Source of the DNA: F1-60-MAGs104 sp964355975
GTDB lineage: Bacteria; Planctomycetota; Phycisphaerae; Phycisphaerales; SM1A02
DNA: 64,000 nucleotides
Direction: 5' to 3'
NCBI GenBank assembly: GCA_964355975.1
Contig: CAYHFW010000005.1
Location: 58,499-122,498, forward strand
Below the pieces are notes generated by a model. That model made no database searches. It worked only from the letters and a program-made list of their open reading frames with translations, and was not told the DNA's origin. Position 1 is the first letter of the stretch, and each line of letters opens with the position of its first letter. Below are positions 52,112 to 61,192 of this stretch, in pieces. A program made the translations under genes and the position numbers.

Positions 52112-53362
52112 ATGCGCTCCACAGGCACGATCGTTGCCCTCTTCGACGATGGTCAATCGCGATTTGGTCCACTCGGTGATCTGCGTGCATCGTTTGAGCA
52201 GCGCCTTGGCGTGTTGACGTGCATTGAGCGCACAAAGCTCGTGCTCGGCCGGGTCGATGCGCTCTTTCCACCCGAGTACCTCGCAGCCGTGGTGGTCGAG
52301 CGACATGCTGGAAGCAACACGACCGTGGGTCGACTGCCGACGGATGCAACCGAAGTCATCCTCATCAATGGCGCACTCGATTGCCTTGAAGATGCCGCCG
52401 ATCTTTGTGCAGGCGAGACGATCCTCTCGCCCGATGGGCGAGTCGCAATGGGGCGTTGGCCGATTGCGCTCGCGCAGGCGTTCATCGATCGACTTTCGAC
52501 GAACGATCGCAAACCTCCAAAGACTGCGGTGCGTGCGATGGCCCATGGGCAGATCATCGCCACTCCATGGAGATTGCTCGAACGCCTCGCGCACAGCATT
52601 CCTGCAGATATCACGCTGATGAGCCGCACGGGAGAGATGACAGACCGAGTTTCTGCTGGCGTGCAGCGGTTTGGAAATCATCCGCTTTTCATGGATCCCA
52701 CAGCGCGCGTTCTGCCGGGAGCGATCATCGACACGACGGATGGTCCAGTTCTTTTGGCGCATGGAGCGACGGTGCGACCGGGAGCGGTGGTGTGCGGTCC
52801 TGTTGCTGTGCTCGAAAATTCATCGATCATGGAACGCGCACATATCAAAGCACGCACGGCGATCGGCCCGGAGTGCAAAGTTGGCGGTGAGGTTGGATCG
52901 ACCGTCTTTCAGGGGTGTTCGAACAAGGCGCATGAGGGACACCTCGGCGATGCGTTGGTCGGAGAGTGGGTGAATCTTGGCGCTGGCACGTGCAATTCGA
53001 ATCTGATGAACACGTACGGCGAAGTGACTACGCGTCTCGATGCATCGGGAAGCCATGAACGAACAAACCGCGTGTTCTATGGATGCATCATTGCCGACCA
53101 CGCGAAGTGCGCGATTCTCGTTGCGATCAACACGGGGTCGACGATCGGAACGGGGGCGATGGTTGCAGTCGCACGTCCTCCAACATTTGTCGATCGCTTC
53201 GCGTGGCTCACCACCGATCGCGCGCAGTCGTATCGATTCGACCGCTTCGAGACGGCACTCGCGGCAGTGATGGCGCGGCGCGGTCGGGAACCCGGACAGG
53301 CATACACCGCACGACTGCGCGCGCTGCACGAGGCGCATACGAACCGCGGGATACGCGGGTGA
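52112..53362 (+). CDS. GlmU-like sugar nucleotidyltransferase / left-handed beta-helix protein
   Basis: 416-aa protein. An N-terminal NTP_transf_4-type domain begins with FDDGQSRFGPLGDLRASFEQRLGV and includes ILINGALDCL. A hexapeptide left-handed beta-helix at about residues 215-370 (GATVRPGAVVCGPVAVLENS, FQGCSNKAHEGHLGDALVGE, GSTIGTGAMVA) follows. This matches the alternative bacterial GlmU group that makes UDP-N-acetylglucosamine, the precursor of peptidoglycan, rather than the standard E. coli GlmU. It directly follows mreD, consistent with envelope synthesis. A TAGAGT box 6 nt before the ATG supports the start. Confidence 0.8.
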   Translation: MRSTGTIVALFDDGQSRFGPLGDLRASFEQRLGVLTCIERTKLVLGRVDALFPPEYLAAVVVERHAGSNTTVGRLPTDATEVILINGALDCLEDAADLCAGETILSPDGRVAMGRWPIALAQAFIDRLSTNDRKPPKTAVRAMAHGQIIATPWRLLERLAHSIPADITLMSRTGEMTDRVSAGVQRFGNHPLFMDPTARVLPGAIIDTTDGPVLLAHGATVRPGAVVCGPVAVLENSSIMERAHIKARTAIGPECKVGGEVGSTVFQGCSNKAHEGHLGDALVGEWVNLGAGTCNSNLMNTYGEVTTRLDASGSHERTNRVFYGCIIADHAKCAILVAINTGSTIGTGAMVAVARPPTFVDRFAWLTTDRAQSYRFDRFETALAAVMARRGREPGQAYTARLRALHEAHTNRGIRG

Positions 53363-53380
53363 GTGGTGCGCAACGCGAAC

Positions 53381-53398
53381 TCTCATGAGAGCATGAGA
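53381..53398 (+). promoter_or_regulatory. Inverted repeat, candidate operator before the YdiJ-like gene
   Basis: TCTCATG-AGAG-CATGAGA is a perfect 7-bp inverted repeat ending 18 nt before the ATG at 53417. It overlaps a second 12-nt palindrome, CTCTCATGAGAG (53380-53391). Its position suits a repressor or activator site. Confidence 0.5.
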
Positions 53399-53416
53399 AC
53401 CTGACGGTTTCACATC

Positions 53417-56400
53417 ATGACATCCACCACGCCACTGCATCTCTCGCAACTTGATTCCGCGAAGGAAGAGTCGTTGCGATCATCGATCGCGCAGCAGCTC
53501 GCGAACGCAATCGATGGAGAAGTTCGCTTCGGACAGCACGACCGATTGCTCTATGCCACAGATGCCAGCCTCTACCAAGTCGAACCAATCGGAGTCATCA
53601 TCCCTTCAAGCGTCGAGGATGGCATTGCCGCGATCGAAGCGTGCGCGCGGCTTGGTCTGCCAGTGCTTGCGCGGGGCAGTGGAACCGCGCTCGCTGGGCA
53701 GAGTGTCAATCGTGCGGTCGTGATCGATTTCAGCGCGCGTTGTCGAAAGATCGTTCAAATCGACGCGCCGAATCGCCGCGCGCGCGTCGAGCCTGGGGTC
53801 GTGCTCGATCAACTCAATGAAGCGCTCGTCTCGCACGGGCTGATGTTTGGCGCGGACGTCGCAACGAGTTCACACGCGACGATTGGCGGGATGATCGGCA
53901 ACAACTCTGCGGGTGCCAATTCGATTCTCTACGGGCGCACGGTCGAAAACCTTCTTGCGCTTGACGTTGCGCTCGCCGATGGAACACGCATGCGACTCGC
54001 GGAAGGTTCGAGCGACACCGATCCGCGACAACACGAGATGACGCGACGACTCGCCGCCATCGTGCTTCCAATCGCAGATGAGATCGACCGGCGCATTCCT
54101 AAGATTCTTCGCCATGTCGATGGATACAACCTCGACATCCTCTTGACTCAACTGCGCAGCAGCACCGCCGGAACATTTGATCGGGTCAATCTTGCACACC
54201 TCGTCTGTGGCTCTGAAGGAACACTTGCCATCACCCTTGCTGCAGAGCTCGCGCTCGTTGCGCGTCCCAAGGTGCGCGGACTTGTGATCATCGGATTTCG
54301 ATCGGTGCCCGAGGCACTCCGTCCACTGAGGGCGATGATCGCAACGAAGCCGAGCGCGGTCGAACTCGTCGATGACATCGTGATCGAGATGGCGAAGCGC
54401 AACACGAGTTACCGCGCAGATGTCGAAGTGATGCCAAAGCCATCTTCCGGAGAACTCGGCGCGGTCATGTACGTGCAGTACTTCGGCGATTCGCGCGAAG
54501 AGATAACGGCGAAAATGGATCAACTCGAACATGCGCTCGATGGGGCGCCGCTCGTGCGGCACTTCGAACAAGCAGCGATGGATGCCGCGTGGCGATTGCG
54601 CAAGGCTGGCGAACCTCTTCTGCATGGTGTTCCAGGCGAACGCAAGCCAATCACATTCGTCGAAGACACGGCGGTCGATCCAGAACGTCTCGGCGAGTTT
54701 GTCGATGCCTTTCGCGCGATTGTCGCTCGACACGGAAGTGTCGCCGCCTACTACGCGCATGCGTCGGTGGGGTGCCTTCACATTCGCCCCCTCGTCGCAC
54801 TCTCAAGTGAGCAGGGGCTCGAAACGATGCGCTCGATCGCAGTTGATGTCGCAGACCTCGTTGTCGAGTTCGGTGGAGCGCTCAGTGGTGAACATGGAGA
54901 TGGACGCGTTCGCAGCCCGCTCTTGACACGTGTGCTCGGTCCAGTCATCGCACAGGCGATCCGCGATGTGAAGGCAGTGTTTGATCCGCAAGGACGGCTG
55001 AATCCTGGAATCTTGGTCGAGAACAACGCTCCCGAAATGATCACGTCGAAGTTGCGCGTTCGCCCCGATGACCGCCATTTTGTGCACGCCCCTCAGGTCG
55101 AGACGTTTTATGGTTACGAGCGCGAAGAGGGATTCTCCCACGCGCTCGAGCAGTGCAATGGTGCTGGACTCTGTCGTCGGCTCACTGCGGGTGGAACGAT
55201 GTGCCCTTCGTATCGCGTGCTCAAGGATGAGCGCCATGCGACGCGTGGTCGGGCGAACGCACTGCGACTCGCAGTGACCGGTCAACTCTCCAAGCAGGGT
55301 GAGGATTCACCAACGCCTGCATGGGGCGATGCAGAGACCAAAGAAACACTCGCCCTTTGCCTCTCGTGCAAGGCGTGCAAGAGCGAGTGCCCAAGCAACG
55401 TCGACATCTCAAAGTTGAAAGCAGAGTTCACAGCGCAGGAGTTCTTGCAACGTGGGCGGGTTCCGTGGCGCACGCGCGTGCTGAGCGGGGTTGCACGCAT
55501 CAATGCGATCGGCTCTGCTCTTTGGCCCGTATCGAACTGGGCAGTCCGCGCCAAGCCGTTGCGTGCAGTGATTGCTTCGCTCATGGGCTTCGCGCACGCT
55601 CGCTCGCTGCCAGAGTTCGGTCCATCGCTTCGTGGATGGATGACCAAACGCACGAGTGCGCGCGTCCGGAAGTTCGGCCCAGACTCGATCAATCCTCGGC
55701 CGACCGTTCTCTTGCTTCCAGACTGTTTCACGCAGTGGTCTGAGCCTGCGATCGGCAACGCAGCGATCGAAGTTCTCGAACGGCTCGGATATCGCGTCGT
55801 CCTGCCCAAGGTCGGTTGTTGTGGGCGCGCTGCAATCTCAAATGGAATGCTCGCAGATGCTGCACGCTCGTGCAGAGAGACTGCGATTGATCTCATCGAC
55901 GCATTTCGCCGCGAGGGGGCGATCGCACTTGTTGGGCTTGAGCCCTCGTGCCTCTCGGCCATCAAAGACGATTGGCTTGAACTCAACATGGCGCTCGACC
56001 CAAGGGCACTGCGCGATCTCGCCGCAAAGACTTGGATGATCGAAGAGTGGATCGAGAGTCGATGGGACTCGCATCCGCAGCGGCTCAGAGTCGTGCGGCC
56101 GTCGCAAGAAGTTCTGCTGCATGCACACTGCCATCAGAAGGCGCTGTGGGGGGCGGCAAGTTCTTCGAAACTACTGCAGCGCATCTTCGGCTCTCATGCC
56201 AAGACCCTGCAGACTGGTTGCTGCGGGATGGCAGGGGGATTTGGTTTCCAGAGTGCGAACTACGAACTCTCGATGAAGATAGGCGCGAGCGATTTGTTCG
56301 CGAAGGTTCAGGCGAGGCCAGAGGCGATCATCTGTGCGCCAGGTGCGAGTTGCCGCCATCAGCTCGCTGATGGAACGGCCCGACGTGCGATCCATCCCAT

Positions 56401-56434
56401 TGAATTGATCGCGCGCGCACTCGCGGATGATTGA
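53417..56434 (+). CDS. YdiJ-like FAD/Fe-S D-2-hydroxyacid dehydrogenase
   Basis: 1005-aa fusion oxidoreductase, the length and layout of E. coli YdiJ (a D-2-hydroxyglutarate dehydrogenase). The FAD-binding domain (about residues 30-230) has LARGSGTALAGQ and GATIGGMIGNNSAGAN. The FAD-oxidase C domain (about 250-540) contains GEHGDGRVRSPLL. Two iron-sulfur elements follow (CNGAGLC...MCPSY near 580; CLSCKACKSECP near 655). A CCG/heterodisulphide-reductase-like tail at about 760-1000 includes VGCCGRA, HAHCHQKA and TGCCGMAGGFG. It would oxidise a D-2-hydroxyacid and pass electrons to the respiratory chain. The inverted repeat just upstream suggests specific regulation. The exact substrate is uncertain. 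Confidence 0.9.
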   Translation: MTSTTPLHLSQLDSAKEESLRSSIAQQLANAIDGEVRFGQHDRLLYATDASLYQVEPIGVIIPSSVEDGIAAIEACARLGLPVLARGSGTALAGQSVNRAVVIDFSARCRKIVQIDAPNRRARVEPGVVLDQLNEALVSHGLMFGADVATSSHATIGGMIGNNSAGANSILYGRTVENLLALDVALADGTRMRLAEGSSDTDPRQHEMTRRLAAIVLPIADEIDRRIPKILRHVDGYNLDILLTQLRSSTAGTFDRVNLAHLVCGSEGTLAITLAAELALVARPKVRGLVIIGFRSVPEALRPLRAMIATKPSAVELVDDIVIEMAKRNTSYRADVEVMPKPSSGELGAVMYVQYFGDSREEITAKMDQLEHALDGAPLVRHFEQAAMDAAWRLRKAGEPLLHGVPGERKPITFVEDTAVDPERLGEFVDAFRAIVARHGSVAAYYAHASVGCLHIRPLVALSSEQGLETMRSIAVDVADLVVEFGGALSGEHGDGRVRSPLLTRVLGPVIAQAIRDVKAVFDPQGRLNPGILVENNAPEMITSKLRVRPDDRHFVHAPQVETFYGYEREEGFSHALEQCNGAGLCRRLTAGGTMCPSYRVLKDERHATRGRANALRLAVTGQLSKQGEDSPTPAWGDAETKETLALCLSCKACKSECPSNVDISKLKAEFTAQEFLQRGRVPWRTRVLSGVARINAIGSALWPVSNWAVRAKPLRAVIASLMGFAHARSLPEFGPSLRGWMTKRTSARVRKFGPDSINPRPTVLLLPDCFTQWSEPAIGNAAIEVLERLGYRVVLPKVGCCGRAAISNGMLADAARSCRETAIDLIDAFRREGAIALVGLEPSCLSAIKDDWLELNMALDPRALRDLAAKTWMIEEWIESRWDSHPQRLRVVRPSQEVLLHAHCHQKALWGAASSSKLLQRIFGSHAKTLQTGCCGMAGGFGFQSANYELSMKIGASDLFAKVQARPEAIICAPGASCRHQLADGTARRAIHPIELIARALADD

Positions 56435-56464
56435 GTACACACGGCTCGCACAGGGGTAATTCCC

Positions 56465-56478
56465 TATCATCTCGAGCA
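56465..56478 (+). promoter_or_regulatory. Putative near-leaderless promoter of the response regulator
   Basis: TATCAT (56465-56470) lies 8 nt before the ATG. No Shine-Dalgarno sequence is present. Confidence 0.45.
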
Positions 56479-56937
56479 ATGAACGCACTTGAGCCAAACT
56501 CTTCTGCCGTCGACCTCAGCGAAGGACGCGTGCTGATCGTCGATGACAACACGCAGAATCTCGAACTCATTCAAGCGTTCATGGAATCGTTGCCCTGCCA
56601 ACTCTTGGTTGCGCGCGATGGGGTCGAAGCGATCGCGCAGATCGACCGCGAACATCCTGACCTCGTGTTGCTCGACGTGATGATGCCCAAGATGTCAGGG
56701 TTTGAAGTCTGCCAGCGGGTGAAGGCAAATCCAGCGACTCGCGACACGATCATCATCATGGTGACCGCGCTTCATGAACTCGGAGATATGGAGCGCGCAG
56801 TCGAGTCAGGTTGCGACGACTTCGTGTCGAAGCCCGTCAATAAGGTCGAACTCTTGACGCGCGTGCGCGGGCTGCTGGCGCTGCGCCTGTTGAAGAAGAA
56901 GATGGCCTCGTACCTTGCCGACCGCGGGGCGGGTTGA
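56479..56937 (+). CDS. Single-domain response regulator (CheY/DivK-like)
   Basis: 152-aa receiver-domain protein. It has RVLIVDDNTQN (acidic pocket), LVLLDVMMPKMSGFEVC (phosphoacceptor Asp), IIMVTAL (switch Thr) and FVSKPVN (conserved Lys). A basic tail (LRLLKKKMASYLADRG) follows with no output domain, so it would work by protein contact. No histidine kinase is adjacent. The gene is monocistronic by spacing. Confidence 0.9.
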   Translation: MNALEPNSSAVDLSEGRVLIVDDNTQNLELIQAFMESLPCQLLVARDGVEAIAQIDREHPDLVLLDVMMPKMSGFEVCQRVKANPATRDTIIIMVTALHELGDMERAVESGCDDFVSKPVNKVELLTRVRGLLALRLLKKKMASYLADRGAG

Positions 56938-56950
56938 CGGCTTTGCGCGC

Positions 56951-57196
56951 TTAGGCGGCAGTTCGGGAGACGATGGCGGGGGTGTCTCCCATGCGCCGCC
57001 AGGGAGTTGCCGAGTGGCGCGGTTCTCCAGCGCTTTCGAGGTGTTGCAGGTATCTGCTGAGGTCGTAGGCGTTGAACGAGACAAGCCATGACCGATCCGC
57101 TCCTGGATTGAGCGCGACGATTGATTCAACGAGATGGTCGACGGTTCCGGAGGCGTGATCGTTGGTCATGCTTGGCAGGCGTGTCATGGTGTTCAT
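56951..57196 (-). CDS. Small hypothetical protein (81 aa)
   Basis: An 81-aa frame with an Arg/Trp-rich pattern: HLVESIVALNPGADRSWLVS, NAYDLSRYLQHLESAGEP, TPWRRMGDTPAIVSR. The composition and the regular aromatic residues look like a real small protein rather than an antisense shadow, and no other gene occupies the space. A start three codons downstream (57187) is possible. No Shine-Dalgarno or promoter box is clear. I do not recognise the family, and its function is unknown. Confidence 0.55.
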   Translation of the reverse strand: MNTMTRLPSMTNDHASGTVDHLVESIVALNPGADRSWLVSFNAYDLSRYLQHLESAGEPRHSATPWRRMGDTPAIVSRTAA

Positions 57197-57381
57197 TCAT
57201 CGGACTTCGAACGCACTCATCTCTTGTGAAATCGGCCCGTTGGCAGAGGGCTGCGCGCCTCACTTTGCGCGACTACGACTGCTTGTGGTTCGGCCGTCAT
57301 CGACACACGAGCGGTTGCGCTTCGTCGTCGCGGCAATCCATGATCGGGCAAAAAAATTTTCGCCCGTACACTCGCTCGACC
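57197..57381 (+). promoter_or_regulatory. Intergenic region with promoter and hairpin before the POT gene
   Basis: TACACT (57367-57372) lies 9 nt before the ATG at 57382. An inverted repeat CGGGC (57345-57349) / GCCCG (57362-57366) encloses an A-run followed by a T-run and ends exactly at the -10 box. It could be an operator. The remaining sequence shows nothing that I recognise. Confidence 0.45.
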
Positions 57382-58983
57382 ATGTCGACCAAATATCGAA
57401 CCGTCCCAGAAGTGACCGACCAGATGCCCCGCGGCATCGGCTACATCGTCGGCAACGAGGCGGCTGAGCGCTTTTCGTTCTACGGAATGAAGACAATTCT
57501 TGCAATCTTCATGACGCAGTATCTGCTGACGTCCAGTGGGCAACCTGCCTACCTCACCAAGACAGAATCAACCGAGTGGGTCAGCCTCTTCATCGCCAGC
57601 GCGTACTTCTTTCCGGTCATCGGCGCCTTGATCGCCGATGCGATCCTTGGCAAGTACGTCACCATCATGTTGCTCTCGACGGTCTACTGCGTGGGGCACC
57701 TCTGCCTCGCCTTCATCGACCTCCCCTCATCGCTGCTCGAGTCGACACTTGATCCAAAGGGATGGCTCATCGCAGGGCTGGTCTTGGTCGCCATCGGGTC
57801 GGGTGGAATCAAACCATGCGTTTCAGCGAATGTTGGCGATCAATTCGGTCCAAAGAACGCTCACTTACTCGAGCGCGTCTTCGGTTGGTTCTACTTCGCA
57901 ATCAACTTTGGCTCGCTGTTTTCGACGCTGCTGACGCCGTGGGTTCTCAAGGAGTACGGTCCCGGTTGGGCCTTCGGAATTCCTGGAATTCTCATGGCGC
58001 TCGCCACGCTCATCTTCTGGATGGGTCGAAAGAAGTTCGTGCATGTGCAGCCGCGCGGATGGGCCTACCTGCATGAGACCTTCGGGCCGACGGGACTGCG
58101 CGCGATCTTCAAACTTGTTCCGATCTATCTCTTCGTCGCAGTCTTCTGGTCGCTCTACGACCAGGGCGGTTCGAGTTGGGTGCTTCAGGCGCAGCAAATG
58201 AACTGCAAGTTGTTCGGGATCACTTGGCTCGAGAGTCAGATTCAAGCGGTCAATCCGCTGTTGATCTTGATGTTCATTCCACTCTTCGCCTATGTGATCT
58301 ATCCACTCGCATCGAAAGTGATCACATTGACCGCGACGCGCAAGCTCTTCGCTGGCTTCGTGCTCACAGTCGCGGCATTTTCGATCTCTGCATACGCGCA
58401 AGAGTTGATTGATGCTGAAGAAGTGCGATTCGCAGCGGTCGCGCGACCAATCGTTGAAAGCGGACAACTCGATGCCGAGGCCACAATCGCCGAGATGGGA
58501 CGGCTTGAAATGAACGCCGCTTCAGCAGAATTGGGCGCCGCCGTCAAGAGCGGTGGCGCGGTCGATGCGATGGTGCTACCCCTTGTGAAGTCGGGCATCG
58601 CCGTCTCGAAGGATGGAACGATCACCCATGCACAATGGCCAACCATCGGATGGCAGTTGTTCGCGTATGTGATTCTCACTGCGGGCGAAGTGCTCGTCTC
58701 GATCACCTGCCTTGAATTCAGTTACAGCCAGTCGCCCAAGCAAATGAAGTCGTTCGTCATGAGTCTCTTCTTGCTATCGGTCGCTGCTGGCAATCTCTTC
58801 ACCGCGCTTGTCAATCGATTCACCATGGATGCGAACGGCAACTCGACGCTTGTGGGAGCGAGTTATTACTGGTTCTTCACGACGACGATGGCAGTTGCCA
58901 CGCTGCTCTTCATTGTGGTGATGGTGCTCTACAAGCCACGCAATTACGTCACTGAAGGTGCGGGAGTTGTCTCCAATCCATGA
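57382..58983 (+). CDS. POT/PTR2-family proton-dependent peptide transporter
   Basis: 533-aa transporter importing di- and tripeptides with protons. It has the helix-1 signature AERFSFYGMKTILAIFMTQYL, GSGGIKPCVSANVGDQFG (PTR2 motif) and YFAINFGSLFST. About twelve membrane segments are visible. A hydrophilic insertion of about 90 residues (about residues 350-435, with many Glu/Ala) lies between later helices, which is unusual for short bacterial POT proteins. The frame is open from 57121, but the ATG at 57382 gives the family N-terminus and follows TACACT. Confidence 0.9.
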   Translation: MSTKYRTVPEVTDQMPRGIGYIVGNEAAERFSFYGMKTILAIFMTQYLLTSSGQPAYLTKTESTEWVSLFIASAYFFPVIGALIADAILGKYVTIMLLSTVYCVGHLCLAFIDLPSSLLESTLDPKGWLIAGLVLVAIGSGGIKPCVSANVGDQFGPKNAHLLERVFGWFYFAINFGSLFSTLLTPWVLKEYGPGWAFGIPGILMALATLIFWMGRKKFVHVQPRGWAYLHETFGPTGLRAIFKLVPIYLFVAVFWSLYDQGGSSWVLQAQQMNCKLFGITWLESQIQAVNPLLILMFIPLFAYVIYPLASKVITLTATRKLFAGFVLTVAAFSISAYAQELIDAEEVRFAAVARPIVESGQLDAEATIAEMGRLEMNAASAELGAAVKSGGAVDAMVLPLVKSGIAVSKDGTITHAQWPTIGWQLFAYVILTAGEVLVSITCLEFSYSQSPKQMKSFVMSLFLLSVAAGNLFTALVNRFTMDANGNSTLVGASYYWFFTTTMAVATLLFIVVMVLYKPRNYVTEGAGVVSNP

Positions 58984-58987
58984 TCGC

Positions 58988-59632
58988 GTGATCTGGTTGC
59001 GGCGGCCCGCACGCGTCATTGCGAGCGGGATTGCATTTGTGCCATCCGCTGCCGCGCATGAGATCGACTCGGCATGGGATGCGCTCGTCGCTGCCAACGG
59101 GCGCATGACCGATGGTCCATGCTGGCATGTCACTGGGGTGCACCGCGACGGGCATGGCGGCGCAACGATTCACGTCACGCGCACGACCTACCGGATGGGG
59201 GCGGTGCGGGGCTGCGGAGTCGCGACAGGTTTCGTCGGGCTCGGAACGAAAGCAATTGCCCACTGGAATGGAAAGATGCTCATTGGACAGCGCGCAGAGT
59301 CATGCGCGACCTATCCCGGCCACTGGGAGTTTGCTCCAGGCGGGGCGGTTGAGCCTGGAGAGGATCCCGCCGTTGGAATCGAACGCGAACTCATGGAAGA
59401 GTGTGCAAGCAAGAGCCGCGGAGGGGCGCGTCCAATTGCGATCTTCTTCGACCCTCATGCGCGCAACTGGGAGATAGTGCACGAAATCAGCATCGAATCG
59501 CCGCCAGACTCGCCGCCCAACTGGGAGTACGTGCAACTTCAACTCACGCAAGAGATCGCACTGCCAACCCCCGCAGCGCCCTCATCAGAAATGATGTTGC
59601 GCATCGCGCGCCGCGTGCTTAGCGAAAGATAA
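58988..59632 (+). CDS. NUDIX hydrolase with N-terminal extension
   Basis: 214-aa protein. The C-terminal half holds the NUDIX box GGAVEPGEDPAVGIERELMEEC (Gx5Ex7REUxEEx-type), preceded by the family-like AHWNGKMLIGQRAESCATYP. The N-terminal 90 residues (starting MIWLRRPARVIASG) have no motif I recognise. It would hydrolyse a nucleoside diphosphate linked to another group. The GTG at 58988 is 5 nt after the POT stop; a GTG at 58958 overlapping it is possible. Its 3' end overlaps the lipoprotein gene by 14 nt. Confidence 0.8.
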   Translation: MIWLRRPARVIASGIAFVPSAAAHEIDSAWDALVAANGRMTDGPCWHVTGVHRDGHGGATIHVTRTTYRMGAVRGCGVATGFVGLGTKAIAHWNGKMLIGQRAESCATYPGHWEFAPGGAVEPGEDPAVGIERELMEECASKSRGGARPIAIFFDPHARNWEIVHEISIESPPDSPPNWEYVQLQLTQEIALPTPAAPSSEMMLRIARRVLSER

Positions 59633-60269
59633 GTCCATCGGGTGCGGGACCGACCCACTGCACACGCTTGAGCGCATTGCTCGTGTACTGGCTTGCGGCG
59701 CGGCGCAGTTGGCGCGTCCCACTCTCGTCATGTTGGGTGCGCAATCGCCCGCTGAGTTGGCAGGGGCTCAGCAGATCGACGAACCCAGGTGTTGAAGCGA
59801 GCAGTGAGAGATTTGATCCAACGATGTCCACTCCAAACTCGCCCTGACCTGCGATTCCTGTGGGCCATCCAAAGCCGCCGCCACCGTAGAGGCCCATCTC
59901 GTGACCTGAGAAGACGAGCAGGCGGATGCTCAAGTTGGTCGCGGCAGGATCAATCGCAGTCTTTCCAGCCTTCGGTTCCCACATCAATTCGACGTGCAAG
60001 AGTTGTCCGTAGATTCCGCTCGTCTCGGCGAGTTGGCTTGTCGTGACATCGCTGAGTACGAACGAGACATTCGCTGGATCGACGGCGTAGGTGCCAACCC
60101 CAAGGCCCGCGCGAAGAGTGCGCGGTGTATCACCCATGCTTGTGACTTCAAGTCGTTCAGGTGCAGTGACGCCGCACGCTGCGAGCGAGAGCGCAATACA
60201 GAACATTGCGAGGCAATGTGCGATAGAAGAGGCTGCGCGCATGCGATTGGAACGCGCTGCGAGAGTCAT
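59619..60269 (-). CDS. Putative lipoprotein of unknown function
   Basis: 216-aa protein with a signal peptide and lipobox LAAC (Cys near residue 32). The rest is beta-rich with VGTYAVDPANVSFVLSDV, GSNLSLLASTPG and a Gly-rich GLYGGGGFGWPTG. No family is recognised. The ATG overlaps the stop of the amidohydrolase-like gene (ATGA), so translation is coupled. An ATG nine codons downstream (60242) would give a shorter signal peptide. It probably acts at the membrane together with its neighbour, but this is inference only. Confidence 0.75.
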   Translation of the reverse strand: MTLAARSNRMRAASSIAHCLAMFCIALSLAACGVTAPERLEVTSMGDTPRTLRAGLGVGTYAVDPANVSFVLSDVTTSQLAETSGIYGQLLHVELMWEPKAGKTAIDPAATNLSIRLLVFSGHEMGLYGGGGFGWPTGIAGQGEFGVDIVGSNLSLLASTPGFVDLLSPCQLSGRLRTQHDESGTRQLRRAASQYTSNALKRVQWVGPAPDGLIFR

Positions 60270-61192
60270 CGGCGAACGGATGCGGGGTGCGCTCCGAAGT
60301 CTGCGCGCTCATTGACCGCCTGTGCTTGTGATGGGCTGCCGATTGTGAGCGGCGCATTCATACCCAGCGTCGAAATCGGATTGCGCTCGACAATGAGCCG
60401 CAGTGCAGCGCGCGGGATTGAAGAGAGGTTGGTTCCAAGCGCGTACGAGTTGAGCGAATAGATCGCCTCGACGGCCGATGCGGGTGAGGCAAACGGAAAT
60501 CCAGAGGCAAGGAAGATCTTCTCGAGCACGCCCGCTTCGTGCGCGTGCAAGAGGGTCGTGTAGAGACGCCACGATTGCGAAGCGATGCCACTTGTGTCGG
60601 CATAGATCCCAGGGTGCTTGGCGAGCAGGGCGATCGTCTCGTCGATCCAAGGAAACCCAATCTCGCCAAAGACGATCTTGAGCGTTGGAAACGTGCGTGC
60701 GACTTCATCCCATGGAGTGGGTCGATCGAATTCCATGATCATCGATGGAGTCATCAATCCGGGACGTGAGACAAAGACTGGAAGTTGCTCTTTCGCACAG
60801 CGATCGAAGAGGCGCATCGCGGTTGAGTGCGTTGGATGAAATCCTTGGGCCGAAGGAGAGATGTTGATGCCGACAAGCCCGAGCGACTTGGCATGGTCAA
60901 GATCATCATGCCACGAGGGGCACATCGGATCGATTCCAGCGATTCCAGCGAGGCGATGTGGCTGGCGACCGACGACTCCTGCGATGAATTCTGGTGGGAC
61001 GGCTGCGCTGAGCGCCTGCGACTTGAATCCGTGCACCAGGGCGCAACCGATGCACTCGAGTGCTTGGGTATGCGCGCCCATGGTTCCATCGACTCCACCT
61101 GGGCGGCGCGAAGCCGCGCGAATTCCCTCAGCAAGCTCGAAACCGAGTTGCTCTGGGGAGTGCCAAACGCGTGTGAGTACGTCAAAGATCAT
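60266..61192 (-). CDS. Amidohydrolase_2-like protein lacking the metal ligands (probable pseudoenzyme)
   Basis: 308-aa TIM-barrel protein of the amidohydrolase_2 family by overall pattern. The usual IDxHxH start reads FDVLTRVWH, the usual LPVxxHxG reads LPVFVSRPG, the usual IVxxHxG reads IVFGEIGFPW, and the usual GSDFP reads ASGFP. All four metal-binding positions are therefore replaced while the fold-defining residues (GIDPMCPSWHDDLDHAK, HPGIYADTSG) remain. The intact 308-aa frame suggests selection for another role rather than decay. A TACACT box lies 12 nt before the ATG. Confidence 0.75.
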   Translation of the reverse strand: MIFDVLTRVWHSPEQLGFELAEGIRAASRRPGGVDGTMGAHTQALECIGCALVHGFKSQALSAAVPPEFIAGVVGRQPHRLAGIAGIDPMCPSWHDDLDHAKSLGLVGINISPSAQGFHPTHSTAMRLFDRCAKEQLPVFVSRPGLMTPSMIMEFDRPTPWDEVARTFPTLKIVFGEIGFPWIDETIALLAKHPGIYADTSGIASQSWRLYTTLLHAHEAGVLEKIFLASGFPFASPASAVEAIYSLNSYALGTNLSSIPRAALRLIVERNPISTLGMNAPLTIGSPSQAQAVNERADFGAHPASVRR

